Positions 1-8,255 are shown, numbered from the stretch's first letter. The stretch is 42,111 nt of DNA from an uncultured Paracoccus sp. (GCA_934533075.1 CAKTBJ010000027.1:1-42111); one strand, 5' to 3'. Program-made: numbers and translations. The notes: a model not told the origin generated them from the sequence alone.

Positions 1-956
1 CGCGAGACCGCGCGGCGATCCGCCCCCTCGGCACCGTCGAGCTGGATCATGTCGCGGTCGTCGCGGCCCGTGGCCTCCAGCCCGCCGTTCAGCGTCTTCA
101 GCCGCTCGGCGGTGTGGCTGGGGATGCGCAGGCCCAGGGCGATGTCGTTGGTGACATGCTCGCCGCCCATCGGCACGCAATCGGCGAAGATCATGTGCTT
201 GCGGAAGAAAATGGACACGCCGGTGGTGCCGCCGCCCATGTCGATGCAGGCGGCGCCCAGTTCCTGCTCGTCCTCGACCAGCGAGGACAGCCCGGCGACA
301 TAGGCGCCCGAGGCGATGCCGGCCACCTCCAGGTCGCAGCGGCGGATGGCCTGGCACAGCGTCTTCAGCGCGTCCTCGTCGGCGGTCAGGACGTGCATGT
401 CCACGGCCAGCCGGCTGCCGGCATGGCCGCGCGGGTCGGGCAGGCCCGACAGCCGGTCCACGGCGAAGTTCACCGGCTGCGCATGCAGCACCTCGCGGCC
501 GCGCCCGAAATCGGGCACGTCGCTGGCGGCCATGACGCGGGCGATGTCGCCCTCGCGCACCTTGCCGGCGGGCAGCGCGATCTCGCCCGCGATGCCATAG
601 CTGGAGGGGCGCCCGCCCGACATGGTGGCGATCACGTGGTCGATGCGCTCGCCGGCGCGCTTCTGCGCGGCCTGGACGGCGGTGCGGATGGCGCGCTCGG
701 TCTCGACCAGCGTGTGGATCTCGCCGAAGCGGACGCCGCGCGACTGGGTGGTGGCGGCGCCGACGATGCGGAAGGTGGATTGCCCGGCCATCGGCCCGAC
801 GCCGTCCTCGGACCGGAAGCTGGCCGGCCCGTCGAAGCGCAGCACGATGCAGGTGATCTTGGAGGTGCCCACGTCCAGCAGCGCGACCGAACCCCGTTGC
901 AGCGCCGCGCGCCGCAGCGCCCGCATGGACCGTTGCATCTGGTAAAGCTCGCTCAT
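1..956 (-). CDS. ftsA: Cell division protein FtsA (partial, N-terminal about 318 residues)
   Basis: FtsA is an actin-like ATPase that tethers FtsZ to the inner membrane and helps recruit the divisome. Reading the minus strand from the ATG at 956 gives a protein starting [16 protein letters not shown]. It contains the actin-fold phosphate-1 motif LLDVGTSKI near residue 24, the SHS2/1C-type region, and a second nucleotide-binding segment AACIDMGGGTTGVSIF in the last part visible. The frame stays open to the window edge, so the C-terminal third and the membrane-targeting helix lie outside. The start codon overlaps the ftsQ stop as ATGA, so translation is probably coupled to ftsQ. ftsZ would be expected next, beyond position 1. 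The assignment rests on motifs and gene order and is firm. Confidence 0.95.
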   Translation of the reverse strand, partial: MSELYQMQRSMRALRRAALQRGSVALLDVGTSKITCIVLRFDGPASFRSEDGVGPMAGQSTFRIVGAATTQSRGVRFGEIHTLVETERAIRTAVQAAQKRAGERIDHVIATMSGGRPSSYGIAGEIALPAGKVREGDIARVMAASDVPDFGRGREVLHAQPVNFAVDRLSGLPDPRGHAGSRLAVDMHVLTADEDALKTLCQAIRRCDLEVAGIASGAYVAGLSSLVEDEQELGAACIDMGGGTTGVSIFFRKHMIFADCVPMGGEHVTNDIALGLRIPSHTAERLKTLNGGLEATGRDDRDMIQLDGAEGADRRAVS

Positions 957-2023
957 CCTGCCCTCCCGGTGGTGCCTGCGGCCCGCGCCGCGGTCTCGTC
1001 GATCACGGTGCCGTCGGGGGCCAGCAGCGGCTGGCCGCGCGCGCGGCGAATGGCGTTCTGGGCGGAAATGCCCATGCGCAGGACCATCTGCCCGGCGCGG
1101 CGCATGTCCACCACGCCCACGTCGCGCGCCAGCAGCGCCCCGTCGCGGTCCAGCGCCAGCGCCTGCTTGAGCGCGGCCAGCGCGTCCTCCTCGGGCAGCA
1201 TGATGCGCTGGCCCCGGTCCAGCACCACGTCCCAGCGCCGTTCGCCCCGCCGTTCCAGCCCGCGCAGGCGCGGCAGGATCGGGCCGATGGCGTCGATCAG
1301 CGCCAGCGCCTCATGCGCGGCGCGGTCGGCGCCCGGCCCGGCGATCAGCGGCAGGTCGCGGCGCAACTCGCGGCTGGTGACCGAGGCGACGCGGTGGCCG
1401 GCCTCGTCGATCAGCTCGATGCCGCTGGCATGGCGCCACAGCAGGGCCGGTACCCGTTCCGTCACGGCGGCCGACAGCACCCCGCCCGGCTTGATGCGCA
1501 GGTCGACCGAGGCCACCGCGTCCAGCGCCAGCACCTGCGCGCGCAGGGCCTGAAGGTCGATGTCGAAGCTGGAAGCCGGCAGGTCCACCGGCAGCATGCC
1601 GCGCAGACCCCGCTCCACGGCGGGCGAGGCGCCGGTGATCTCCATCGCGTGGACCATGAAGGCCTCGCGGTTGTGGATGGCCTCGCGCAGGTCGGCATAG
1701 CGCGCCGCCAGCGCCGCCCGCTGGTCGTCATTGGCCAGCCAGGCGCCCGCCACCAGTGCGATCACCGCCACCGGCAGGCCGATGCGGATCATCCGGCGAT
1801 AGGAGGGGGTCAGCCAGACCCGGTGCAGGCGATACATCAACCGCGAGGGCGCGGGGTCGCGGCGGCGGCGGCCCTGCGGTCCCGGCCCGACCCGGCGGAT
1901 CGTGGCGCCCGAGGCGGCGGCAAGGCCGTCGCGCAGCCCCTCGCCCGCGCGCGCGGCCATGACCGGGATCGACCGGATCAGGCGGCCCGCCTGCGGGCGT
2001 GGGTCGCGCCTCAGCCAGCGCAT
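953..2023 (-). CDS. ftsQ: Cell division protein FtsQ
   Basis: FtsQ is a bitopic inner-membrane divisome protein that scaffolds FtsL/FtsB. The 356-residue product has an Arg-rich cytoplasmic N-terminus of about 75 residues and one membrane segment ([19 protein letters not shown], roughly residues 79-97). A POTRA domain follows, beginning [18 protein letters not shown]. After it comes the FtsQ domain with the conserved segment [10 protein letters not shown] and a C-terminal part containing VVDMR. The ATG at 2023 lies inside the end of ddl (13-bp overlap) and has a GAGGA ribosome binding site six bases upstream, which supports this start. The stop overlaps the ftsA start. The long basic N-terminal tail is usual for rhodobacterial FtsQ. 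Confidence 0.93.
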   Translation of the reverse strand: MRWLRRDPRPQAGRLIRSIPVMAARAGEGLRDGLAAASGATIRRVGPGPQGRRRRDPAPSRLMYRLHRVWLTPSYRRMIRIGLPVAVIALVAGAWLANDDQRAALAARYADLREAIHNREAFMVHAMEITGASPAVERGLRGMLPVDLPASSFDIDLQALRAQVLALDAVASVDLRIKPGGVLSAAVTERVPALLWRHASGIELIDEAGHRVASVTSRELRRDLPLIAGPGADRAAHEALALIDAIGPILPRLRGLERRGERRWDVVLDRGQRIMLPEEDALAALKQALALDRDGALLARDVGVVDMRRAGQMVLRMGISAQNAIRRARGQPLLAPDGTVIDETAARAAGTTGRAG

Positions 2024-2949
2024 AGCGCGTCCTCGACCATCCAGCGCACCAGCGCCGGGAAATCCATGCCCGCATGGGCCGCCTGCTCGGGCACCAGCGA
2101 GGTGGCGGTCATGCCGGGCTGGTTGTTCAGCTCCAGCAGGAACAGCCCGTCGAGGCCGCGCGTATCGTCCCAGCGGAAATCGCTGCGGGTGACGCCCTTG
2201 CAGCCCAGCACCGCATGCGCGCGCAGGGCGTAGTCCTTGCAGGCCGCGGCGATCGCGTCCGGGATGGGCGCCGGGATGATGTGCTGCGAGCCGCCGGGCT
2301 TGTATTTCGCGTCATAGTCATACCAGCCCGAGGTGACGATCTCGGTCACGCCCAGCGCGCGGTCGCCCAGCACGGCCACGGTCAGCTCGCGCCCCGGCGC
2401 ATAGGTTTCCACCATCACCCGCGCGGGCATGGTATCGGCCAGCTGCGGCGGGGCATTGGCGCCGTCATGGACGATATAGACGCCGACCGAGGACCCCTCG
2501 TCGTTCGGCTTGACCACATAGGGCGGCGGCAGGACGTGGCGGCGGCGGACCTCGGCCGCGTCGGCGATCAGGCTGTCCAGCACCGGCAGGCCGGCGGCGC
2601 GGAAGGCATCCTTGGATCGCGTCTTGTCCATCGCCACGGCCGAGGCCAGCACGCCCGAATGCGTATAGGGCAGGCCCAGCCAGTCCAGCAGGCCCTGGAC
2701 GCGGCCGTCCTCGCCAAAGCGGCCATGCAGGGCGTTGAAGACCACATCGGGGCGCAGGTCGGCCAGTTGCGCGGCCAGCCCGGCGCCGTCCAGCGCCTTG
2801 GGCAGCCGCATCTCCACTACGTTGAATCCCGCCCGCCGCAGCGCATCCGCGCATCCGCGTCCCGAATCCAGCGACACCTCGCGCTCTGCCGAGGGGCCGC
2901 CCATGAGGACCGCTACGGTCGGGGCTGTCCTGCTCGACTCGCCCGCCAC
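2011..2949 (-). CDS. ddl: D-alanine--D-alanine ligase
   Basis: This ATP-grasp enzyme joins two D-alanines to make the dipeptide end of the peptidoglycan stem. The N-terminal segment [19 protein letters not shown], the ATP-binding [16 protein letters not shown] and the C-terminal [19 protein letters not shown] are all present. I chose the GTG at 2949, giving 312 residues, the usual family length, with an AAAGG motif just upstream. The frame is open for another 160 codons upstream, but that part is Arg/Pro-rich, covers the repeat-filled intergenic region and has no Ddl similarity. In relatives ddl usually follows murB; here the upstream neighbour on this strand is gabT, about 0.8 kb away. Confidence 0.95.
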   Translation of the reverse strand: MAGESSRTAPTVAVLMGGPSAEREVSLDSGRGCADALRRAGFNVVEMRLPKALDGAGLAAQLADLRPDVVFNALHGRFGEDGRVQGLLDWLGLPYTHSGVLASAVAMDKTRSKDAFRAAGLPVLDSLIADAAEVRRRHVLPPPYVVKPNDEGSSVGVYIVHDGANAPPQLADTMPARVMVETYAPGRELTVAVLGDRALGVTEIVTSGWYDYDAKYKPGGSQHIIPAPIPDAIAAACKDYALRAHAVLGCKGVTRSDFRWDDTRGLDGLFLLELNNQPGMTATSLVPEQAAHAGMDFPALVRWMVEDALCAG

Positions 2950-3156
2950 GTCTTTGCCTTTCGTCCCCGCTTTGGCGCGGGGTTCTTGTCGGTTGCGCGG
3001 CAGGCCGGTTTCCGGCGTCTGCGTCGCACCTTGTCCGGGCAGGATAGCGTGCTGCCGCGCGCGGGGAAAGAGTCTTGAAGCGGTGATTCGCGAAAACCTG
3101 CGCGGGGGAGCGGCCGAGGGTGCCGCGCCGGGTTCCCGCATGGGACCATGTCCGAA

Positions 3157-3180
3157 GGTGCATGCGGGTACGCATCCCGC
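3157..3180. repeat. Palindromic element Q, degenerate copy
   Basis: This resembles the perfect palindrome at 3428-3451. The similarity extends upstream: 3139-3187 and 3409-3457 align over about 49 bp, starting GCATGGG and ending in GGCCGG, with scattered mismatches. Confidence 0.55.
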
Positions 3181-3223
3181 GGCCGGGCGGCAGCGCAGGT
3201 TTGCCCCTCGGGGCAAACCTTCC
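3181..3223 (-). repeat. Palindromic element P, copy 1
   Basis: On the minus strand this is a perfect hairpin (11-bp arms AGGTTTGCCCC and GGGGCAAACCT at 3197-3220, 2-nt loop) followed by the conserved tail GCGCTGCCGCCCGGCC. The same tail plus a variable hairpin occurs at 3318-3358, 17637-17681, 17892-17944, 29601-29646 and 29980-30022. Copy 6 (29980-30022) is nearly identical to this one. Confidence 0.85.
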
Positions 3224-3317
3224 CCCTTTCGGCCGCCTGCATGAGCCGGGGATGGGGCGTTTTCCTCGCCGGCGAAGGGGTTGCCCTGAACCGGGGCCAC
3301 TTTGACGGAGAGGGGGA

Positions 3318-3358
3318 AGGCCGGCCCTGCGAGGGCCGGCCTGCGCTGCCGCCCGGCC
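3318..3358 (+). repeat. Palindromic element P, copy 2
   Basis: A hairpin with 10-bp arms (AGGCCGGCCC at 3318-3327 and GGGCCGGCCT at 3333-3342) is followed directly by the family tail GCGCTGCCGCCCGGCC. It is opposite in orientation to copy 1, so the two tails point away from each other with about 95 bp between the elements. Confidence 0.8.
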
Positions 3359-3427
3359 GTTTGCGGTGCGGGGATATTCGGTAGAGGGTTCATCCTGCCG
3401 ACCGCCGCGCATGGGGCGATGCCTGAA

Positions 3428-3451
3428 GGTGCGTGCAAGCACGCACCCTAC
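3428..3451. repeat. Palindromic element Q
   Basis: The core GGTGCGTGCAAGCACGCACC is a near-perfect palindrome and is followed by CTAC. An inverted, nearly identical copy lies at 3557-3580. It looks like a short dispersed intergenic palindrome. Confidence 0.75.
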
Positions 3452-3556
3452 GGCCGGTCGTGCGACGGCGAGGCGCCGGACATCGCTGTCAACCGCAACC
3501 CCGCCGCCGCGTCGCAGCCCAACGGCCCGGCGCATGACGGGGCAGGGGTAACGATC

Positions 3557-3580
3557 GTAGGGTGCATGCTTGCACGCACC
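3557..3580. repeat. Palindromic element Q, inverted copy
   Basis: GTAG followed by GGTGCATGCTTGCACGCACC is the reverse complement of the copy at 3428-3451 with a single change. Together the two copies form a large inverted repeat with about 105 bp between them. Confidence 0.75.
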
Positions 3581-3601
3581 ATCCCCCACGCACCATCCCC
3601 G

Positions 3602-3688
3602 GACCCTGCACAGGCGCGGGATGTGCATTGGCGTTGACCCTGAAAAAACGCCGGGGCGTGATCCCCGACCCTGCACAGGCGCGGGATG
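3602..3688 (+). repeat. Two direct copies of a 22-bp sequence
   Basis: GACCCTGCACAGGCGCGGG followed by ATG occurs identically at 3602-3623 and 3667-3688, a 65-bp offset. The copies lie just past the gabT terminator and belong to no gene I can see. Confidence 0.8.
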
Positions 3689-3710
3689 CGCGTTCCCCTG
3701 CCCCCGCATG

Positions 3711-3743
3711 AAAAAAGCCGCGCGGGGGGGCCGCGCGGCTTTC
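3711..3743 (-). terminator. Rho-independent terminator of gabT
   Basis: On the minus strand, 20 bases past the gabT stop, a 10-bp GC stem (AGCCGCGCGG at 3716-3725 with CCGCGCGGCT at 3731-3740, loop of five G/C) is followed by a run of six T. Confidence 0.9.
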
Positions 3744-3763
3744 GGATTACCGGGGAAAGGCGA

Positions 3764-5032
3764 TCAGGTGCGGGCGGCCTTGATGGCTTCCTCCAGGATG
3801 TTCAGGCCCTCGTCGAAGACCTCCTCCTGGATGGTCAGCGGCGCGAGGAAGCGCACCACATTGCCGTAGACGCCGCAGGTCAGCAGGATCAGGCCGCGCT
3901 TCTGCGCCTCGTCGCGGACGCGGTTGGTGAAGTCCGGGTTGGGCTTGTCGGTGCCGGCGACGTTGAACTCGACCGCGTTCATGAAGCCGGGGCCGCGGAT
4001 GTCCACGATCTCCGGCACGGAGTCGCGCAGCCCGGCGAGGCGCTGCTTGAGGCGCTGCCCGAGGCGGGTGGCGCGGTCGGCAAGCTGCTCTTCCTCGATC
4101 ACGTCCAGCACCGCATGCGCGGCGGCGACGGCCAGCGGGTTGCCGGCATAGGTGCCGCCCAGGCCGCCGGGGGCGGGGGCGTCCATGACCTCGGCGCGGC
4201 CGGTGACGGCCGAGATCGGCAGCCCGCCGCCCAGCCCCTTGGCCATCGTGGTCAGGTCGGCGGCGACGCCGAAATGCTCCATCGCGAACAGCTTGCCGGT
4301 GCGGGCGAAGCCGGTCTGCACCTCGTCGGCGATCAGCAGCATGCCATGCTCGTCGCACAGCTCGCGCAGGGCCTTCATGAAGGCCACGGGGGTTTCGTAG
4401 AAGCCGCCCTCGCCCTGCACCGGCTCGATGATGACGGCGGCGACGCGGGACGGGTCGATGTCGCTGCGGAACAGCGTCTTCAGCGCGGCCAGCGCCATTT
4501 CCTGCGAGACGCCATGCAGCTCGTTCGGGAAGGGCAGGTGCCAGATGTCGTTGACCATCGCCCCGAAGCCGGCCTTGTAGGGCTGGACCTTGCCGGTCAG
4601 CGACATGCCCAGCAGGGTGCGGCCGTGGAAGGCGCCCGAAAACGCCACGATGCCCGAGCGGCCGGTATAGTAGCGCGCGATCTTGACGGCGTTCTCGACC
4701 GCCTCGGCGCCGGTGGTGGCGAAGATGGTCTTCTTGTCGAAATCGCCGGGGACGAGGGCGTTCAGCCGTTCGCCCAGCGCGACGTAATTCTCGTAGGGGA
4801 CGACCTGGTGGCAGGTGTGGGTAAAGCTGTCGAGCTGCTTCTTCACCGCCTCGACCACCTTGGGGTGGCGGTGGCCGGTATTGACCACGGCGATGCCGGC
4901 GGCGAAGTCGATCCAGCGCTTGCCGTCACGGTCCCAGATCTCCGAATTCTCGGCGCGCTCGGCATAGATCTGCGTTTGCATACCCACGCCGCGGGCGATG
5001 GCGGCGTTGCGGCGGTCGGTCATGCTGGTCAT
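3764..5032 (-). CDS. gabT: 4-aminobutyrate--2-oxoglutarate aminotransferase
   Basis: This PLP-dependent class III aminotransferase converts 4-aminobutyrate and 2-oxoglutarate to succinate semialdehyde and glutamate in the cytoplasm. The 422-residue product shows the GabT signatures FATTGAEAVENAVKIAR, GAFHGRTLLGMSLTGK and IIEPVQGEGGF, the cofactor segment LLIADEVQTGFARTGKLFA, and the Schiff-base lysine in TTMAKGLGGG (Lys265). The ATG at 5032 has GAGGGGATA upstream; the open frame extends further but without family similarity. The gene stands alone, ends at a strong terminator, and no gabD lies in the window. Activity on related omega-amino acids such as 5-aminovalerate cannot be excluded. Confidence 0.93.
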   Translation of the reverse strand: MTSMTDRRNAAIARGVGMQTQIYAERAENSEIWDRDGKRWIDFAAGIAVVNTGHRHPKVVEAVKKQLDSFTHTCHQVVPYENYVALGERLNALVPGDFDKKTIFATTGAEAVENAVKIARYYTGRSGIVAFSGAFHGRTLLGMSLTGKVQPYKAGFGAMVNDIWHLPFPNELHGVSQEMALAALKTLFRSDIDPSRVAAVIIEPVQGEGGFYETPVAFMKALRELCDEHGMLLIADEVQTGFARTGKLFAMEHFGVAADLTTMAKGLGGGLPISAVTGRAEVMDAPAPGGLGGTYAGNPLAVAAAHAVLDVIEEEQLADRATRLGQRLKQRLAGLRDSVPEIVDIRGPGFMNAVEFNVAGTDKPNPDFTNRVRDEAQKRGLILLTCGVYGNVVRFLAPLTIQEEVFDEGLNILEEAIKAART

Positions 5033-5243
5033 GGCGAATATCCCCTCATCCTGACGCTCCCCCGGCGCGGGCCGGGACTGGCGCCACATAGCCCCTTGCG
5101 CCGGGCGAAGGCCAGAGGGATTCGCGCAAGGCGGGGTTGCGCGGGCCGTATGCCGCAGGCCGGGCGGGCTTTGGCTTGCCAGCGGCGGCGTGCTGCGACA
5201 AGTTGCGCCGATGGGCCGCGATGGCGCGGCGAAAGGGGGATGG

Positions 5244-5729
5244 ATGATGGCCGGGATTTCCTTGCGGCGGTCCGGTGCGGCGCTGGCGGTCCTTGCGCTG
5301 GCCGGCTGCATGGCGATGCCGGAGGCGCTGCGCACCGTGCTGCCGGCGGGCGATCCGGCGCGGCTGATGCCGGTGGGCAGCACCTGGGCGGTGACGGCCA
5401 TCGCCCGGACCGCGCTGCCGGCCGAGAACGGCATGCTGCTGCGGCGCGAGGGCCGGCAGCGGCTGGTGGGCACCACCGCCTGCAACCAGTTCGAGGCGCG
5501 GCTGGCCCATCGCGGCCGTGCCATCGCCGTGGAAGACCTGTCCATCACCGAGCGCGCCTGCCTGGGCCATCCCGCCCAGCAGGAGGCGGCGCTGGTCGCG
5601 GCGCTGGCCGGCATCGACGGCGTGGCGCCGGGGATGCAGGGCGGCATCGTGCTGACCCGCGGCGGCGAGGGCATCGTGGCGCTGTCGCAGGTCATGCCAC
5701 CGCCGCCGGTGCCGAAGGCCGCCCGCTGA
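5244..5729 (+). CDS. META/HslJ-type lipoprotein
   Basis: This is a small predicted lipoprotein of 161 residues. The signal peptide MMAGISLRRSGAALAVLALA ends in a lipobox, LALAGC, so it should be lipidated and sit in the outer or inner membrane facing the periplasm. The mature part has the features of a META/HslJ domain: GSTWAVTAI, GTTACNQFEARLAH, then ITERACLGHPAQQEAALVAAL, followed by a hydrophobic strand and a Pro/Ala tail. HslJ relatives are linked to envelope stress and drug tolerance, but the reaction is unknown. GAAAGGGGG at about 5230-5239 supports the ATG at 5244 (5247 is equally possible). The rhomboid gene follows after 7 bp, so the two are probably co-transcribed. Confidence 0.8.
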   Translation: MMAGISLRRSGAALAVLALAGCMAMPEALRTVLPAGDPARLMPVGSTWAVTAIARTALPAENGMLLRREGRQRLVGTTACNQFEARLAHRGRAIAVEDLSITERACLGHPAQQEAALVAALAGIDGVAPGMQGGIVLTRGGEGIVALSQVMPPPPVPKAAR

Positions 5730-5736
5730 GGGGCGC

Positions 5737-6447
5737 ATGTTCCCCATCCGCGACCACAACCCGCCCGCGCGTCCCGCCCTGGTCACCTGGGCGCTGGTGG
5801 CGGCGAATGTGGCGGTGTTCGGGCTGACCTGGGCCGATCCGCCCCTGGTGCGGCACCTGGCGCTTTATCCGCTGGCGGTGACGATGGGGCAGCCGGGGCC
5901 GGGGCTGGCGACGCATATGTTCGTCCATGCCGGGCTGCTGCACCTGGCCGGCAACCTGCTGTTCCTGTGGGTGTTCGGCCCCAATCTGGAGGACCAGATG
6001 GGCCGGCTGTCTTTCCTGGTCTTCTATCTGGCCTGCGGGCTGCTGGCCGCAGGCGCCCATGTCGCATGGGGACCGCATTCCGTGGTGCCGATGGTGGGGG
6101 CCTCGGGTGCCATCGCCGGGGTGATGGGCGGCTATCTGCTGCTGTTTCCCCGCGCCCGCGTCGATGTGATCGCGGTGCTGGGGCCGATCCTGCGCCGCTA
6201 TCGGGTGCGGGCCTGGGTGGTGCTGGGCGCCTGGGTGGTGCTGCAACTGGGCATGGGGCTGGCGGCGCAAGGCCCGGCCGGTACCGCCTACTGGGCGCAT
6301 GTCGGCGGCTTTGCGGCTGGTCTGGTCCTGACCCTGCCGCTGTTCGTCCGGCGCGGCGGCCGGCGGTTCTGGGCGCGCAACGACGGCCGCCCCCCGCATC
6401 CGCCGCGGCTGGCGCCGTCGCGGGTGCCGCCGGTGCGGCGTCGCTAG
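5737..6447 (+). CDS. Rhomboid family intramembrane serine protease
   Basis: Rhomboids cleave membrane proteins within the bilayer. The 236-residue product has about six hydrophobic segments. The conserved loop region HMFVHAGLLHLAGNLLFLWVFG is present. The nucleophile sits in GASGAIAG (Ser123) and the partner histidine in AHVGGFAAG (His188), so the catalytic dyad is intact. The C-terminus ends in a basic, Pro-rich tail of about 35 residues that should be cytoplasmic. The gene follows the META lipoprotein after 7 bp. Its substrate is unknown. Confidence 0.92.
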   Translation: MFPIRDHNPPARPALVTWALVAANVAVFGLTWADPPLVRHLALYPLAVTMGQPGPGLATHMFVHAGLLHLAGNLLFLWVFGPNLEDQMGRLSFLVFYLACGLLAAGAHVAWGPHSVVPMVGASGAIAGVMGGYLLLFPRARVDVIAVLGPILRRYRVRAWVVLGAWVVLQLGMGLAAQGPAGTAYWAHVGGFAAGLVLTLPLFVRRGGRRFWARNDGRPPHPPRLAPSRVPPVRRR

Positions 6448-6676
6448 GCCGGCCCGACCGGGCGGGGAACGGCCCGGCCGGGGCGCGGGCGCCGGGCATG
6501 CCGCCGGAAGCGGCCCGGTCCCGTCGCCCGGCCACCCAGCCGCCCCGGCCGATGCGGGCCGGCTGGCGCCCATGCCCTTGTCGGCGGCGCGGCGGAGGAA
6601 TCTCCCGGACGGATGGCCGGTCCGGCCGGTTCCTGCATCCGGCCCCTGCGCCTTGCGGTGAGGCTCTCGGCCGGTC

Positions 6677-7477
6677 TCAATCGCGCTGGCGGATGATCTC
6701 GGCGAAGCTCTCGAACAGGCCGGCATTGCCGGCGACGATATGCGGCGCGTCGGCCAGCGGGCCTTCATGGCCCTGCCGGATCGGCGCGACGAAGCCGCCG
6801 GCCTCGCGCACCAGCACGATGCCCGCGGCGATGTCCCAGGCGTGGATGCCGCGCTCCCAATAGCCGTCGAAGCGGCCGGCGGCGACATAGGCCATGTCCA
6901 GCGCCGCCGCCCCCCAGCGCCGCACGCCGGCACAGCGCGGCATCAGCCGGGCGAGGTCCTGCAAGGTGGCCGGCAGCGGTCCGTTGCCGGCGAAGGGCAC
7001 GCCGGTGGCGAACACCGCCTCGATCATGCGGTTGCGGCCGGAAACCCGGATGCGCTGGTCGTTCATCCACGCCCCGGCGCCCTTCTCGGCCCAGAACAGT
7101 TCGTCCTTGGCCGCGTCGAAGATCACCCCGGCGACGATCTCGCCCTTGTGCTCCAGCGCGATCGAGACCGCCCAATGCGGCAGCCCGTGCAGGAAATTCG
7201 TGGTCCCGTCCAGCGGATCGACGATCCAGCGGCGGGTGGGGTCCTCGCCGTCCTCGGCCCCGGTCTCCTCGCCCAGCCAGCCATAGGTGGGCCGCGCGCT
7301 GCGCAGGGCCTCCTTGACGATGCGCTCGGCCTCGCGGTCGGCGCGGCTGACGAAATCGCCGGCGCCCTTGACGGAGACCTGAAGGTTCTCGACCTCGCGG
7401 AAATCCTTGACGAGGCTGCGGCCCGCCTGACGCGCGGCCTTGATCATGATGTTGATATTGGCGCTTGCGACGGCCAT
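6677..7477 (-). CDS. suhB: Inositol monophosphatase family protein (SuhB-like)
   Basis: This Mg2+-dependent phosphatase family acts on inositol-1-phosphate and related sugar phosphates. SuhB itself also takes part in rRNA transcription and processing in enterics. The 266-residue product has the metal site set: GWLGEETG (Glu70/Glu71), WIVDPLDGTTNF (residues 84-95) and the C-terminal WDIAAGIVLVREAGG. Length is typical. CAGGAGG precedes the ATG. The gene is divergent from the XRE-cupin regulator with about 190 bp between the start codons. Which phosphate ester it hydrolyses cannot be told from sequence. Confidence 0.9.
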   Translation of the reverse strand: MAVASANINIMIKAARQAGRSLVKDFREVENLQVSVKGAGDFVSRADREAERIVKEALRSARPTYGWLGEETGAEDGEDPTRRWIVDPLDGTTNFLHGLPHWAVSIALEHKGEIVAGVIFDAAKDELFWAEKGAGAWMNDQRIRVSGRNRMIEAVFATGVPFAGNGPLPATLQDLARLMPRCAGVRRWGAAALDMAYVAAGRFDGYWERGIHAWDIAAGIVLVREAGGFVAPIRQGHEGPLADAPHIVAGNAGLFESFAEIIRQRD

Positions 7478-7629
7478 CGGGGCCTCCTGAAAGGGTCATG
7501 CGGCGGGGTTCGCAGGCGCTTTAGCCGCCTTGGCCGGCGATGTGAAGGCGCGCCGTTGCGGGCGCGCGGGCGGGTTGGGCGATACCATGCGGCGGGTCTC
7601 GCTGCCGGGGCGCCGCGCGCGGTGCGGCC

Positions 7630-7670
7630 TTGCCTGCCTGCGATATGTTTACTATGATAGACGAATGATG
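7630..7670 (+). promoter_or_regulatory. Promoter and probable operator of the XRE-cupin gene
   Basis: TTGCCT (7630-7635), a 17-bp spacer and TATGAT (7653-7658) form a good sigma70-type promoter whose start would fall at or next to the ATG at 7665, giving a leaderless or nearly leaderless mRNA. The -10 box is part of TATGATAGACGAA (7653-7665), which recurs as TATAGTAGACGAA at 8256-8268 before the next gene. The sequence GTTTA-N6-TAGAC here is an imperfect inverted repeat. Confidence 0.55.
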
Positions 7671-8231
7671 CCGGACAACGATCTCGAAACCCGCCTCGGC
7701 GCCCGCATCCGCACCGAGCGCGAGGTCCGCGGCTGGTCGCTCAGCGATCTTGCCGCGCGGGCCTCGGTCTCGCGCGCAATGATCCACAAGGTCGAGCGCG
7801 GCGGCAGCAGTCCGACCGCCAACCTGCTGGGCAAGCTGTCGGGCGCCTTCGGGCTGAGCCTCTCGGCGCTGCTGGCGCGGGCCGAGGGCGGCGGCGGCCG
7901 GCTGGCCCGGCGGGACGATCAACCCGTCTGGACCGACCCGGAAACCGGCCATGTCTGCCGCCAGATCTCGCCGCGCACCGGCCTGCCGGTGGACCTGGTG
8001 CAGGTGACGCTGCCGCCCGGCGCGGCGGTGCCGATGCCCGCCGCCGCCTATGCCTTCCTGCGGCAACTGATCTGGGTGCTGGAGGGTGAGCTGGTCTTCA
8101 TCGAGGGCGCCACCCGCCACGACTTGCAGGCCGGCGACTGCCTCGAACTCGGCCCGCCGGCGTATTGCGGCTTTCGCAACGAAAGCGCGCGGCCCTGCGA
8201 CTATGCGGTGATGGTGCTGCGGGACCGCTGA
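7665..8231 (+). CDS. XRE-family regulator with C-terminal cupin sensor domain
   Basis: This is a one-component transcription factor of 188 residues. An N-terminal helix-turn-helix of the XRE type spans about residues 8-62 (ARIRTEREVRGWSLSDLAARASVS, then KVERGGSSPTANLL). A cupin barrel follows at about 90-185 (VTLPPGAAVPMPAA, WVLEGELVFIEGA, LQAGDCLELGPPAYCGFRN) and should bind a small ligand. The usual cupin metal histidines look largely absent, so ligand sensing may be metal-free. I prefer the ATG at 7665 because the promoter abuts it; the frame is open further upstream without family similarity. Relatives often control a neighbouring acetyltransferase or transporter. Here the GNAT gene lies 45 bp downstream with the same upstream motif, so both are probably its targets. 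Confidence 0.88.
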   Translation: MMPDNDLETRLGARIRTEREVRGWSLSDLAARASVSRAMIHKVERGGSSPTANLLGKLSGAFGLSLSALLARAEGGGGRLARRDDQPVWTDPETGHVCRQISPRTGLPVDLVQVTLPPGAAVPMPAAAYAFLRQLIWVLEGELVFIEGATRHDLQAGDCLELGPPAYCGFRNESARPCDYAVMVLRDR

Positions 8232-8255
8232 AGGCGCTGGCCTCGGTCTGTCCGA

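Larger units (their letters stand above)
2950..3763. other. Gene-free region of 0.8 kb rich in palindromic repeats
   Basis: No frame here has convincing coding character; the long open frames are shadows caused by high GC. The stretch holds two copies of the palindromic element described under repeats (3181-3223 and 3318-3358), three copies of a second palindrome (3157-3180, 3428-3451, 3557-3580), a 22-bp direct repeat (3602-3623 and 3667-3688) and the gabT terminator at 3711-3743. The ddl promoter probably lies near 2950-3100, but I cannot point to convincing -35/-10 boxes. Confidence 0.7.

Noticed and set aside
114..1553. Long plus-strand open frame across ftsA and ftsQ
   Set aside because: It is antisense to clearly conserved FtsA and FtsQ sequence and has no recognisable domain.
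2011..3438. Longer ddl reading frame of 475 codons
   Set aside because: The first 160 residues are low-complexity and lie over intergenic palindromes. The GTG at 2949 has a binding site and gives the normal Ddl length.
3139..3600. CRISPR array
   Set aside because: The palindromes are few, inverted relative to one another and unevenly spaced; there are no cas genes.
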